Source: Brachypodium distachyon
Taxonomy: Eukaryota; Streptophyta; Magnoliopsida; Poales; Poaceae
Direction: 5' to 3'
Length of the DNA: 64,000 nucleotides
Assembly (NCBI RefSeq): GCF_000005505.3
Contig: NC_016131.3
Location: 30,681,001 to 30,745,000 of the forward strand
Under the pieces are notes generated by a model that saw only the letters and a list, made by a program, of their open reading frames with translations, searched no databases and was not told the origin of the DNA. Below, one piece after another: positions 47,300-61,161 of this stretch. Numbering within the stretch: the stretch's first letter is position 1; every line of letters starts with the position of its first letter. A program made the position numbers and the translations under genes.

Positions 47300-47816
47300 T
47301 ATCACGCATAACCTAAGAGGGGTTAACTGATGATGGGACTTGACCGGGTAATTAACAGCTGAATACTCCTACGGCAGACTGAGAAAGCTGTTGGCGCGTA
47401 TCACAGGTATCAGGTGGTATGTACATACGCGTACAAGAAACCGTGTCGATATATTTGCATCATGGCTGACATGGTTAGACAAGGAAATTGTATTTTGTAT
47501 GTTGCAGGTGATTAAGCTTGTGTCGCCGTCAATTGTCAACGGATCCACACGTGCTGGCTGGTGGGCAGTCAGGCATTCCCACAAAGTATCAGCTGGATTC
47601 GTTCGTCATGGCAAGGTTTATTTATCGTATCCACACGGATTAAAGGAAACTTCATGGATCAAAATGAAATGAACTCGTGGACATCGATCTGGGGGCTAGC
47701 GACGTCTCTTTCTTAGTAAAAGCATCGTGTATACGGGGGTCTTAGAAGACGTTAAGAGAAGGATAAAATAATACGGAGTAGGTTCATTATTACTGTACAT
47801 AACACACACTACTGCA

Positions 47817-49562
47817 AAAACGTTTATCAGTAACGGTCAAAAATGGCTATCAGTACGGGCAGGCTGTCCGTCACTAACTACCCGTCATTGATGTACCCCA
47901 CATCAGTGACGGGCAGCCTACCCGTTACTGATGTGCAACTCATTAGTGTCGGTCGTTCCTTAGGAACCAACACTGATGATTTTTTAGCGTAATTAAAAAA
48001 AAGCTCATGGCTAGCATATAATTATGCTAGCCATGATTTTTGTTCCCAATTGCATATGGTACAAACTAAAAATCATCGCATATGCAGTCAAAGCAGAACA
48101 CAATTAGGAATCAAATATTACATCCCATGCATTCACAACAGAGAAACACAATTAAAAATAAAAAAAACATCGTCGCATGGATTCACCGCAACCGCTGGAT
48201 CCTGCTGGATCCCGGTGGAGTTGGAGCCGCCGCACGCACCAGGTCGTGTCATCTTCCTCCGATACGGGGCGGGGCGGGAGTTGGTTCCCCATGGCGGCGT
48301 CCACCTCGTCTCCAGCCATGGCAGCGGCTACCTCCTTAACTGCATGAGATTGAAAAAGGGAAAGGACAGAGAGCGCCGAGAGAGGGAGAGTGGAAGAAAA
48401 CCGAGAGTGAAGATGGGGAGAGAAACTTACGAGGGAGAAGGCCGATCTGCAGAGGAGAGAAGAGAAGGGCGGCTCAGATGGTGCGTAGGGGCCGACTTCT
48501 GCTCCTCCATGCGCCATGCTCCGCCGCTGATCCAGTGGTTGGCCGGAGTCGCCCGCGGCCAGATCCAGAGGCGTCCTGCACCGGCGAGGCAGGGAGGACA
48601 GGCACGCAGCTCCTCCTCATCGTCCATGACGGAAGGAGGAGAGAGTTTGGGGGGGAGATAAGGAAGGACGAGAGAGTTCGTAGGGGAGAGGAGACAGAAC
48701 TTGGCGGCAGCAGGGAGGAGAGACCGAGAGAGTTTGGTCGTGGGATAGCTAGGGTTACCTTTATATAGGAAATAGATGGGCCGAGATTTGTATCTAAGCC
48801 CAATAGTGTATTAGTGGCGGGTCAAATTGTAAAACCCGTTACTAATGGCTATTTTTTTTGTTTATTCGTTTGTGTTTCTCATAGTCTATTAGCTTAATGT
48901 CTTAGTGGTGTAAAATAAGGTCTAATATTATTTGGCATGGCAAGATACCTTTGTAAAAAAAATGGATACATCATCTTGAACTATAGCACAAAAATGATGG
49001 TAACTTTGGTCATGTGGCATAAAAAATACCCATTTTTTGCAGTTGGAAAAGAATCCATTTTTATAACCAAAAAATTATAAATCTTTTTACGAATTTTTTT
49101 GCCATGACAATATGCACATTTGTGCAAAAAATGGATAAATTATCATGAACTATGGCATAGAAAAGGACAAACTTTGGTCATTTGGCTTAAAACCTAATGT
49201 TCAATTATGAGAAATAACAAGATTGTATTACATATGTCATTTTTCAAATTTTACCATATGATATTATTATTCCACTATGTTAAGCAAGAAAAAATAAGAT
49301 TTCAGCAAAAAAAACCACATTTTTCCGATTTTTTATGAATTAGTTATGATTTTTTCAATCTTCAAAGGTCTTCAGGAGTCATCAGTAGTGGGCCTAGATG
49401 TAAAGCCCGCCATTGATGCGTGTTTTTGTGAATTTTGCAATTTTTCAGACGTGGATATGAGTGACGGGCGTGGTATGTCCATTACTGATGATGGTCATCA
49501 GTGACGGGCACGAAAGACCCGTCACTGATGACTCGTCACATATACACTGTTTTGTAGTAGTG
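47817..49562. mobile_element. Non-autonomous CACTA (En/Spm-like) transposon, 1.75 kb
   Basis: It begins CACTACTGCAAAAACG and ends CACTGTTTTGTAGTAGTG, so both termini read CACTAC inward. Subterminal copies of CAGTGACGGGC and its variants occur in both orientations within about 150 bp of each end, the arrangement bound by CACTA transposases. Flanking triplets are ACA and ACG (two of three match). The core has a GC-rich segment (48180-48760) with long chance frames and no transposase, so it must depend on a partner. Confidence 0.82.
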
Positions 49563-52500
49563 ACGACAAACAAATTCAGAACTTTTACCAAGTAAACCAA
49601 TCAAATGTCTCCCTCCGAGACATCTTCTTTTTAAGACAATGGAAAATCTATTATTCTCAGTTGATGTGGTTTTTTTTTTCAATTAAAGGAAACTTTATTC
49701 AACTGGGATGTCACAAAAAAAAGTGCACCCAGCTTCAGTATAACACTATGCACACAATCAAAAGTCAAAGAAAGTAGAAAACCGTCACTTGTTATGATCG
49801 AACAAAGAACGAAGTACGGAGTCTATTTTCACGGGAAAAGAAGTAAGGAGTCTGCGGGCGTGGATTACGCTTCCACTCATTTTGGGTGAATCCACCTGCA
49901 TACATACACATAGTCTTAACCATTGGCTTGTCCCCCTCTCGTTGAAGCGACGACCATGACAAAACTTGTGAGTACAGTGGTGAACACATAATCAACTTGC
50001 TGTAAAAAAACATGCATACGAAAAGGAAATTATAGCTTATTAAATACAACGTCGTTTCTACATACCAGATCAACCAAATAACAGTCGTCCCACCAACATT
50101 TTAGCTCTAGTTTACTACATATACCATTCAGCCAATTACCAAAAATGTTTGGCACGTTTCGTGGTGGTTGAAGGTTGTCTTATATTACATTATGCATCTA
50201 TAATACTCCAAAGTCTTATATATTATTCGTCAAAAATACAAATAAGTGACCAAATTAATAACTATGGCCGGCCACACCATGCGTTGTCCTACAAACTATG
50301 CAACCGCGTGCCAATACAACGTCCAAACTGTATGTCTTTTTTTCCTTATATCATCTCTTGTACGATCCATGTCTATGTTGCATTTGCGTTGAATATGTGT
50401 AGAGGTTACATTTGGACTTGGATTCGCGGCGGGTCAAGTGTTAAAGTCGAACATTTGTAACCCGGTCCTAATATATAAGAGCATCGTGGATACCACAAAT
50501 AGACTGACAAATGCTGGTAAGCTAGACATGAGATCATGTGGGAACAGCCCGACATTGCAGGGGCGACTAGACCGGCCATGGCGCGGTTCTATGATGTGTC
50601 CGATGGTTCGTCGTCACTTATACTAAGTCGATTTAATACATGGCGAGGAGCGGCCGTTAAGAATGCCCCGAGGATGCAGATGTTGATGCTAGACCTCGTT
50701 AACAAATATCGTCCCCCGTCTACTTTCTGCATTGATCTAGTCGGGTATATTCATAATGCTCCGGATGAATTTCTTGAGTCAGCTAGCGTATCTCCCTTAA
50801 TTTCTCTTTCTTATCTGCAAAAACGTATCATCTTTTGTACGATCCAAGACCTAGATGAATTTCTCGAGTTAGCAAAGCATATCTCGCTTTCTCTTTCTTA
50901 TCTGCAAAGACGTACGTGAAAGTTAATTTCACGTCATTTTCCCCCGTTCACAGTAGACAGCAAAAAGAAAGAAAGAAAGAAAAAATCACTGGCTGCAACA
51001 AGTCCAGGTGCAGCTCTCGATCCACAAGAGTAAAAACTAAGGTTCCCCAAGAGATGCGAACAACTGTTTTCTTGGAGACTTGGATCGCCTTAGCCGTCTC
51101 TAAATCACCGCGAAAGCGACTGAGCCAGTTCAGCCCAGCCATGAAAACAATCTTTTCGAGATCTTGCTTAATTTCACAAGTTACCATATCAGCCGCACAT
51201 GCATCTCGCACCAGGCATATATATATATGGTAGATTCAGTCGCTTCCACGCAGAGCGAGCAGCTGACGGAGCTTACTAAAAACTGGTGATCTGATAAAAC
51301 GTTGCTGGCTGCTGTCTCGTCTCAGTCATGCCAGAGATTGTGGATATCTTGTCTAAGGTTATACTCACTACTTGGACCTGGTATCCAGGTTCATGTTCTG
51401 TTTGATCTTTGTTGCTGATGCATCATGATGTAGTCACACAAAATGTTTTTATTATTTGCTACCTTAGAAAGTTACATTTTGTCAAATTGCTGGTGACGTG
51501 TGTGCAGACAGAGAGATAAATATAGATTTAGTTCCTGAGTTTTCTAACCGAAATTGCACATCTCTTACATGTGGAGTTAATTCATTAATGGTTTTGCGCA
51601 AGCTTACGTTTTCAAACAGTCAAAAAAAGAATGGTCAGGTGGCCACGGACTATTTCCATACGAAAAATCATCTCCACGGTTGAATTATTCTTTAGTGGAA
51701 TAACTTTGTTCATATGTAGATCCAAGGCTTTTCTTGCATGATCTCGACGGTGCAAATTTGTCAAGACCTGGTAGGAAACTAAAATGACAAAATTGCTCCA
51801 CGCTTCGCATGCATGTTTAGCCGGTCTAGCAACTGCCCCGGCCTGCTCCGTTTGAAGCGAAAGGGTCAGAGAAAATGGCCTTTGATCGGCAGCCAAGCCT
51901 GGAAATGTCAACACGGTTGCATTAGAGGCACGCCACCCACAAGTTTCACACACTCACATGGACACCCGAACCTAAAAAGCAAGACGGGTTCAGAAAGCGA
52001 GCACATACACTGCATGCCGCAGTCAAATTCGATTATTCGAAGCCTCAATTTGGTCTGGTCTTTGAATGCCAGGTTGCCAAGAAGGCGGTGCCGAGCTTGA
52101 AGGGAAATTTCGGAATTCAGACTTTTAGAACATCAGAACGTATGAAGCTATCTTTTGTATCTTGAAATAATATCGTTCAAAGTTTTAGAAAATTATGAAA
52201 AACTCATGCACCTTGAACATGGTCATTTTAAAAATGTTTGAAAAAACATGATTGATCATTTGTGGTCTATAGAAAATAATAACAAAACAGGGTTTACCAT
52301 AGCTTGGATCGTACCAATTTGTCTCATTGAGATTTTGCAGATCACCAAATGATCATTTTTTTTTACGAAAATTGACAACCAGGGCATGCCCGCACTTTAG
52401 CTAGAGGCGGAGAGTTGTGCACTGAACAACGGTCCAAAGTCATCTTCTTTGAAACGTTTCATGTATATATAGTGCGTGACACCACAATTTAAAGTGGAGA

Positions 52501-53250
52501 TTATGGTTGACCCCGAATCATTTTTTTCATCTGGATTTGACCCTGCCGACAAGCATAACTTTATAGTACCAATTCTCTATGCGCACGACTATTTTTTGGT
52601 TTAAACAAAATTCAAAGTATGGTTATGCTATTTGGGTTCACATGGATCCGAAATCATTATACTAACATTTGTAAAAGCACTAATTAATATTTAATATCCG
52701 ACTAGGCTATCATGATTGTCGATGGAAAAAGACCATCATCTACCATTTATAGCGAACATTACTACTAAAAAACAAACATTGTCTATCACCACAATGACGT
52801 GTCTATCGGACTAACGTCATAAAACCATCTGCTCAATGGTATCACAAAAATAAAAATAAAACAACTGTATGAAGAAAAGAGCACTCAAGGATCACCTAAA
52901 CCCAGGATGGCAACACTAAAATCCATTAAAAAGCCAGCATATCAAGATCAACCACTCCTATAGCCAAAACAGGATAAAGGCTTTGGCTGTACTAGTAAAA
53001 CAGGGTACAACTGGACAAAACAACGGGGAAGGGGGGCACCAACTGCCCCCGGACACCCGGAACGCCCCGCAAACCAAACCACCCCCCACAGCACACGGCT
53101 CGGCCACCGAGGACGCACCAAACACCCTACCCCGCGCCCACTCACGTCACCCCACGTCACCCTTCTGTCCCCACCTGTCACCCACCTCGCATTTACTGCC
53201 GCCACCTTTTGCCTACCTCGCCCCTTTCGAAATTTCCACGCACGGCTGCC
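49563..53250. other. Intergenic stretch upstream of the CRK gene
   Basis: No gene or clear transposon end was recognised. A short AT tract occurs near 51217-51228. From about 52940 GC content rises toward the kinase gene, and 53340-53733 is a CT/GA-rich probable 5' leader of that gene. Confidence 0.5.
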
Positions 53251-53733
53251 GTGCAGCGGCGCCGTTTGTTTATGACAGGTGGGGCCGGGCGCACGTGGGC
53301 GCCACGGATCAGAAAGGCGTTACACTAAATTTTCTCCCCCCGTACTCCAGGGCAGAGGAGCGAGAGAGAGGCGGAGATCTCGCTTTTGAGCGGTGTTTTT
53401 GCGTTCCAACCCCTCGCGGGCCGCGGGATTCACAGTCGCCTCCCTGCCCTGGCTCTCCCGGCTGTTACCCGAGGGGAGGAGAGAGAGAGACAGGACGCCA
53501 TTTCTCTCTCTGTCTCTCTTCGCCCCCCCCCCCTCCTCTTCTCCTCGGCCCCTCTCCCGCTTCGTTCCCCTGTGATTCGCGGGAGGCGACGACTCGCCTC
53601 TCTCGCGCTCCGAGCTGCGGTGCGGTGCGGCGGCCGCTGCTCTGCCTCCGGGCTAGCTTTAAACCCTAACCCTAATTCGGGCGGTCCTCCGCCTCCGTCC
53701 GCGTAGGCAGGCCGAGGCGGGGGGCGCCTGGCC

Positions 53734-56700
53734 ATGGGGCAGTGCTACGGCAAGGGCGCGTCCTCGCGCGCTGTGGAGGATGAGCTCGGGGTCGTGCCGG
53801 AAACGCACTCCCCTCCTCCGGCCAACGGCGTGCCGCAGACCCCTCCGCGGCCGGTGGCCGCGGCCGGGACACCGAGGCGCCGTAAGTCCGGATCGACCAC
53901 GCCGGTGCATCAGACGCCCGGGGTCGCGTGGCCCAGCCCGTACCCCGCGGGAACCAGCCCGCTGCCGGCGGGGGTCTCGCCATCGCCGGCGAGGTCCACG
54001 CCTAGGAGGTTCTTCAAGCGGCCCTTCCCACCGCCGTCGCCGGCCAAGCACATAAAGGCCACGCTCGCCAAGAGGCTCGGCGGAGGGAAGCCCAAGGAGG
54101 GGACGATACCGGAGGAGGCCGGGGTGGTTCCTCCAGGCGGTCCTGGAGTGGTTGGGGATGGAGCGGACGCCGAGAGGCCATTAGACAAGACGTTTGGGTT
54201 TGGGAAAAACTTCGGGGCCAAGTACGAGCTCGGGAAGGAGGTGGGGAGGGGCCACTTCGGGCACACCTGCTCGGCCGTCGTGAAGAAGGGCGAGTATAAG
54301 GGACAGACCGTCGCCGTCAAGATCATCTCCAAAGCTAAGGTGAGAAAGCGCTGGTGGTATTACTAATTTGAAGCTTTAATTTAGGACAGTTTAAAATTCA
54401 AATGTTAGTTCTCTCTGTCGCTGCAACTGCCATGCATTTCGCGCCATTGCGGAACTAGTAACGGAATTCTACTTCCGAGTAATATGGTAATTTATTACTC
54501 CCTCCATCCTGAAATAAGTGACGTGGATTTGTATAAGAATCTATACAAATTCACGTCACTTATTTTAGGACGGAGGGAATACTATCCAATTTTAGGATCA
54601 CTTTTTAGATGTTTCACTGAGGATGTTGGCATGCTTGCCCAAGAATGAATATAGGAAATTTCTGGAAATGGTGTGTTCGTTCTGTTTCAGGGATGTGTAC
54701 TCCTGTGCAATGTGTAGAGTAAGACTTCATGTTTTTCTGCGGGTTCGAGGATTTTGACTTCTTAAACAGTAAGATTGAGCTGGGGATGTTTGATATTATA
54801 CTGTTACATGGTTAAGTCTTACTAAAATTTCTTCAGTGTCCATCTCACGTAGATAGTTACTCCTAGATTGGAGTGGGAAGGCATGGTTGAATATTGGTTT
54901 TTTGTGACCTAAATTAATATTTTTGACAGATGCAAGGTGGGTTTCAATTCTTGCTGGAAATTAACCGATATTAGTATTCATAGGTGGTCATTTTTAACGG
55001 ATTGGTGGTTAATGTGAATGCACGTAGAAACTTTAGGCTTTAGGCTAGTACGGTGGTTTTGATTCTTGGCAGCCTACCCAAATCTCGCATGATAAGTGCT
55101 ATTCTAACTAATCAACAGTACATGTACTAACCTACCTTCTCACCTTTCCTTTTTCCTTAGTTAATTATGGCTTGTACGTTTCGAGGTGGATTCTGTGAGC
55201 TTTTTGGTCCTGGCGTCACTATACTAGTCAATCATCTGAGGCATACAAGAGCATGTAGTTGCAACGCTCTAGGTGTTGTTAGTTTTAATCGTGTCACCAT
55301 TTGCCATGAGCGGGATAGATAGATGTCTGCTGAAGAAATTTGAAGTGAAGAAAGATCCAAGGACTTTATGAGTCTAAAGTTGGTGAGGTGAAAAGAGGGG
55401 TGGTATTGCTTAATTGAGGAATATCACGAAGAATGATCTATATTGCCTTGCCTTTAAGAGGCATTAATTGTTAGGGATTGCAGGGAGCATACATTACGTA
55501 GTTGGAAGTAATTCACTATTTAAATATTGGATTGAACCAATCGGCTAGGCAGAATAACAGATGGTTGTAAACTTGTAATAGCTTCTTGGAATATCAGAGA
55601 TGTGGATAGCTGATCGTTTGGTCATCTTTATTGGTTTTTTCGTCGAATCTGAACTGTCGTGCATTGGCGAGCTGCTTTACTTTCAGACTTTCAGGTGATG
55701 CAATCATATTTTTGGAAGAAAATAAATGTCCTTATTTAATAAATGCTGGACGGTCGCAATTAAATTTGTTGCACATACTTTCGCTGGCAGACAGTGTTGT
55801 ACCCAATAGCTGGCATCTTGTTATCTGAACTTCAGATGATTTCTACCAGGTCCAGAGGCATTAGTGGAGACCCCTACAATTAATCATGTCATTAATTTGG
55901 CCACCCATACATAACAGTGCTCGGACTTGCCACAAGGCATCATGATTTGGAAGGAATGTCAATGGACTTCGTGTTCGATTTATTCCCTCTCGTTTTATGG
56001 TTATAAATTTCAACGATGCAAGTAGTACTCCCTCCGTTTGGGTTTATAAGGCCCACACGGAATTTTATGTCAAACTTTGACCGAAAATTACGTTGGTAAT
56101 ATGAGATTGTTGCGGCACAAAAGATGTATTGTTGGACTCGTATTGAAAAACTCTTTCTAATGGTATAACTTTTATACACATATATTAAATATAATTTGAA
56201 TAACTGTTGGTCAAATGGTGGCACAAACTTCAATAGAAACCTTATAAACCCAAACGGAGGAAGTATTTTAAAATTCTGCCTGTAAATGTAGTACAAGCAC
56301 TAGCACTTCTCGAAAGTAATCCCATACTTCTTAGTTGTATAAGACATCTATTCAACTGAAGAATTGTTTGCCAGGGAAGCTTTCCTCATTTGGATATGCT
56401 TTGTGATGTCTCTGTCCCATAATATTTGGTTATTCAAATTACTTAAATTCGCGTTTTGCATGTATGCTTTGAATAGCGCTACTTCTTAGTAATCTCTTTT
56501 AGTTATCTGTTCTCTTGTAATGTTGTTTGACAGAGCTTTGAATGGCGCTACTTCTTACTAATCTCTTTTAGTTATCTGTTCTCTTGTTTGACAGATGACA
56601 ACGGCCATTTCCATTGAAGATGTTCGTAGGGAAGTGAAGATTTTGAAAGCTCTTTCAGGGCACAATAATCTTGTCAAATTCTATGATGCATGTGAGGATG

Positions 56701-59700
56701 CCCTCAATGTCTACATTGTCATGGAGTATGTTTTTTATGACCTTTTGCATTCCATTTTAATCGCTTATAAATGCTTTCTCTAAAGATGCATATGATTTCA
56801 GATTCTTTCTGGGCATGCCTGAAAACAGCTTCTCTACTGTTTGATTATTATATTTATCTTTTGATCTATGCACCATTTCAAATAACCATATTTTTTCACA
56901 TTTTTTGTAACGTGCGCCGGGCAATATTTTTCTCATCTTGTTTCCCCTTCACAGATTATGTGAGGGTGGGGAGTTGCTAGACAGAATATTAGCCAGGTAC
57001 TCTCTACAGTTTCTTCATCCTTGTGGCAAAATAGCATATCTTTTGTTAATGCTTACCAAGAATGTAAACTTGAACTATTTGAAGAGGTGGGAGATACACA
57101 GAAGAAGATGCTAAAGCGATTGTTGTACAGATTTTGAGTGTAGTGGCCTTCTGTCATCTTCAGGGAGTAGTGCATCGTGATTTGAAGCCAGAGGTAGGCT
57201 TTGAAGTCTTAAAAGTATTTTCTCTACTTTTTTTTGTGTTGTTTTAGTTTTTAGACGTGTGCAATCACATTGCTGTTTGATTGAGTTCCTACCCACTATA
57301 TTATTTAGCTGCACCTTACTTACCGTTCTTTCTTCTAAGTGAGATCTGTTATGTTTGTGGTCTTGAAGTCCTGTAAAAGACTAATGACATTTTTTTTTTC
57401 ATTTTGACAGAATTTCCTTTTTACAACAAGAGATGAAACTGCTCCTATGAAATTGATTGATTTTGGTCTCTCTGATTTCATTAGACCAGGTAAAGTAGAT
57501 TGATCTTCACCTTCATATGCAGTAACATGTGTTACAAGCTTGTTAATTATTGTTGATCTGTTTTTCTGTTGTCAAGGGGTTGTTAGCTTGATGAAGTAAT
57601 CCCGTTTATAAAGTTCTCGATATTCCTTGTTTATTGGATGTTGTTCTTTCCTGCTTGTTAAAAGAGAGTGCACATGATGTAACCTACCAGAGAAGTTGGG
57701 GTTGTTCTGCTTTGGCTATTTTGCTTGAATGATTTTACCTGTCTACCGTTGTAAATGTTAGTGCATCTCCTATGAATAAAAAGTATGTGATTTTACATGT
57801 CTACCGTTGTAGTTAAATCATGGTGAACCGAGTAGTCATGGAGAACCTGTTTTTGTGATCAGATCAAACAAGATGTCCATGTAGATACAATGTTTTTACA
57901 TTTGTTTATACCACAGTTGACTGGATATTTGTGGTTTACATTTGGGCTTGCATTTCTTGTGTCCAGTACCATTTAAATTTTAACATCGCATAACTTTTTC
58001 TGTTAATAATGCTATGTTTAACTGAACAAGGGTGTTCACTGCATGTCAAGAATTTGAAAGAATCAATACATCATCGATAGTGAAAAAAGAGATATATAAC
58101 ATAATATTAAATTCATACAGTGCAGCTTGATAATTGGCACAACAGGAAAGTAAATGAAAAATAATGGAATAACTGCATCTGAAAATTTTAATAAGCAACA
58201 TTTGTGGTTTTTTTTAGTTATATAGTTTTTTTTGGTTCTGGGTCATGCCTTTTAATTGTTTACCGTCAGTCTGTATCACATGTGATTCACCAAATGTTTT
58301 TAGTTTGGCAGAGCTATCGCCGTGTTGGTATTCAAGATAAAAAATGAAAGTTATTCTTGGCATGTTTCATGATGCTTGGAATGAACTTTCTGCTCATTGT
58401 TTTTCCACTAATTGCTGAGTCATATTTCACTAGCTTACAAGATACTGTTTCTTGTGCTACATATTGCAGATGAAAGGCTTAATGATATTGTTGGAAGTGC
58501 ATATTATGTCGCCCCAGAGGTTCTACACAGATCATACAGTATGGAAGCAGACATTTGGAGTATAGGTGTCATAACATACATTCTGCTCTGCGGCAGTCGG
58601 CCATTTTGGGCACGGACAGAATCTGGAATCTTCCGATCTGTGTTGAGAGCTGATCCCAACCTTGACGATTCGCCATGGCCTTCAGTGTCAGTTGAAGCTA
58701 AGGATTTTGTAAAAAGATTTCTGAACAAGGATTACCGCAAAAGAATGACTGCTGTCCAAGCATTGAGTAAGTCAGGAATGATTATTAAGTATTGGTGTTT
58801 TCTTTCCGAGCAAACTAAATAATACTCATTTTGTATTTTCTTGTTAAACACTTTATGAGAAAATAACTATTTACGTCATATATTAGTGTATGCGACTAAT
58901 ACGGAAATACTTTGTTTTTTCTGCAGCTCACCCATGGTTGCGGGATGATCAAAGGCAGATTCCATTGGACATTCTTATCTACAGATTAATTAAGCAATAC
59001 CTTCGTGCTACACCTCTTAAACGTCTGGCACTAAAGGTACATTATTAACTCCAAATACCTTCTATGCATCTGCAAGTGTTTTTTCTATGTTTCATCGATC
59101 TTACTGATACAGTAATAATTGATAAATATGCATGGGCGGGCTAAACAATCTCTGTCTGAGATGTTTGTCGTTCTGTCTAGAAATAAGAGGACGGTCCCAC
59201 TTGTAGGCCATATTAACTCTGCCACTGCCAAGTTTTAAAGTTGAGAAAACATGTGTGTGTCGATGTAGCAGTAGAAATCTCTTTTATGTTCTTATAGTTA
59301 TATGCATTTTGTCTTTCACTTTATGATCACATACTTATTATTCGTATGGGGTATGTTGGACGCTACTATTATTCATCATCTTATTGCTTGGATACAGCTC
59401 CAATCCCCCCATGGAACTACTTGATATGAATTTGCTTGTTCCAGCAAATTGTGGTCTAACTTGACCATAAGCAGAACTTTTGCTCTTATTGACAAGCAGA
59501 ACTTTTTGCTCTTATTGACAATCGAAAGATTCTAACGGTTATCTTCTTACCTCAGGCATTATCCAAGGCTTTAAAGGATGATGAACTCTTGTATCTTAGG
59601 TTACAGTTTAAGCTGCTTGAACCTAGAGATGGAGTCGTATCACTTGATAACTTTCGGACGGTGAGTTCATTATGCTCTTGCTGATTACTCTGTTTATTTT

Positions 59701-61161
59701 TGTCAGGCATTTACGCATTTAAGATTCGAACATTGCACTCTTTTACTGTCAGTTACTCTAACAATATATATGTTTAGTGATACATGAGTACTGGCGCTCC
59801 ATTCTTATGAGTAATTCAATATGATCATGGTTTGTACTTATTTATAATATGCTGTAGGAGAATTTGTTGGTCAGATTTCCATTTTGGAGACCCTCCTTAC
59901 AAAAATAAACATAGACTGCATAGAGATGAAGATGTGGAATACTTGTTCGTGGCTTCATATGGACGTCACAGTAAATCACCTCCATGCATGCTTGTTCCAA
60001 CCTTACAATTTTATTGTTTCATGGTCTTACACAGGCTCTGACGCGGTATTTAACTGATGCGATGAAGGAATCAAGAATTCTTGAGTTTCTGCATGCGGTA
60101 AGGATCTTTCAGTATTGATTGTAAGCAATGAATGGTTTCTTTTCCTCTTTGATTATTCTGATTCTGCTACTAATATCGTAATAATGTGTTACCTTGTCCT
60201 TGTTTAAAGTATGATACATGCAAAGTTATCATATAACATTCTTGTCGAACTAATGTCATTAGTTCTAGAGAATAAATTTGTTTGTCAGTGCATATCTTTT
60301 TTTTCTTAATTAATGATATGTTGTCTGTATCATGGAGTTCGACAGCAAGGGGAGCTCTTAATTACCCTGCCCCTCATTTGTTCAGTTGATGGTTTTCCTC
60401 TGGCATGTTAAATGTAATGCAGCTTCCCTTTAGTTTGATTAATTTCTGATATTCATATTAGTGGATAGAAGTCTATTTGTAGCTGTCATAGTGAAGACAA
60501 TATGTTGAATTCCTGGGAATTTGAGATCAGGATTACCATGCTGATGCCTTATGTTCATTGTTACATTTCTTTTGTTTCGCTTAAAACTTCTTTCCCACTT
60601 TTCTGTCTAAGTTTCCATCTTATATCATTTGTGTCATTTGGTTCTTGAAGTTACTGATGTCATCTTCGTTTCTCTCAGTTGGAACCACTTGCATTCAGAA
60701 GTATGGATTTTGAAGAGTTCTGTGCTGCTGCAATCAGCCCTTACCAGCTTGAGGCACTGGAAAGGTGGGAGGAGATTGCTGGAGCAGCTTTTCAGCAGTT
60801 TGAACAAGAGGGCAACCGAGTCATATCAGTTGAAGAGTTGGCACAGGTATGTATGCTGACAGTAATTTGACAAAACATGTACCTCAGTTGTGAGGGTAGT
60901 GTTTGCACATACACATCATAGTTTCAATTTTGGCATCCTTAATTGAGATGCATGAAAGAAATCATATTTTTAGGGTGTGCTCCTATACTATAATTGCCAA
61001 GCTGACCTTCCTTTTGCATGCAGGAACTAAACCTTGCTCCAACTCATTATTCTATTGTGCAAGACTGGATCAGAAAAACAGATGGGAAGCTAAACTTTCT
61101 TGGGTTTACCAAATTTTTACATGGTGTCACAATACGGGGCCCAAACACAAGACGACATTAA
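53734..61161 (+). CDS. CDPK-related protein kinase (CRK), Ser/Thr kinase
   Basis: Eleven exons: 53734-54339, 56595-56725, 56955-56996, 57085-57193, 57411-57489, 58470-58766, 58927-59036, 59556-59660, 60035-60097, 60679-60846 and 61024-61161 (615 aa; all phases match). It starts MGQCYGK: Gly2 and Cys4 fit N-myristoylation and palmitoylation, so plasma membrane attachment is expected. Residues 20-150 are Pro-rich and basic. The kinase domain (about 164-426) shows GRGHFG at 171-176, Lys196 in VAVK, HRDLKPEN at 290-297, DFG at 313-315 and APE at 337-339, so it should be active. The C-terminal part (460-615) matches the EF-hand region of CDPKs, but its loops lack the usual acidic residues. This is the defining CRK trait and predicts little or no calcium binding; calmodulin control is known for some relatives. 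Intron 1 is 2.25 kb with two MITEs and a duplicated splice site. Confidence 0.95.
54498..54579. mobile_element. Stowaway MITE, 82 bp
   Basis: CTCCCTCCATCCTGAAATAAGTG pairs with CACTTATTTTAGGACGGAGGGAA. TA at 54496-54497 and 54580-54581. It is the same family as 23970-24051 and lies in intron 1 of the CRK gene. Confidence 0.9.
56028..56263. mobile_element. Stowaway-like MITE, 236 bp
   Basis: CTCCCTCCGTTTGGGTTTATAAGG and CCTTATAAACCCAAACGGAGGAAG are near-perfect inverted ends of about 24 bp. TA at 56026-56027 and 56264-56265. It lies in intron 1 of the CRK gene. Confidence 0.9.
56472..56594 (+). repeat. Tandem duplication that copies the 3' splice site of CRK intron 1
   Basis: TTTGAATRGCGCTACTTCTT and TAATCTCTTTTAGTTATCTG occur twice, each unit ending TTTGACAG. 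The potential acceptors are at 56533 and 56594, 61 bp apart. The downstream one gives the conserved kinase reading frame. Confidence 0.8.

Noticed and set aside
48050..48661. 203-residue frame
   Set aside because: Inside the non-autonomous CACTA element, with compositional bias and no recognisable domain.
52983..53669. 228-residue frame upstream of the kinase gene
   Set aside because: Low-complexity Pro/Arg/Ser sequence from the CT-rich leader. No similarity and no splice structure.
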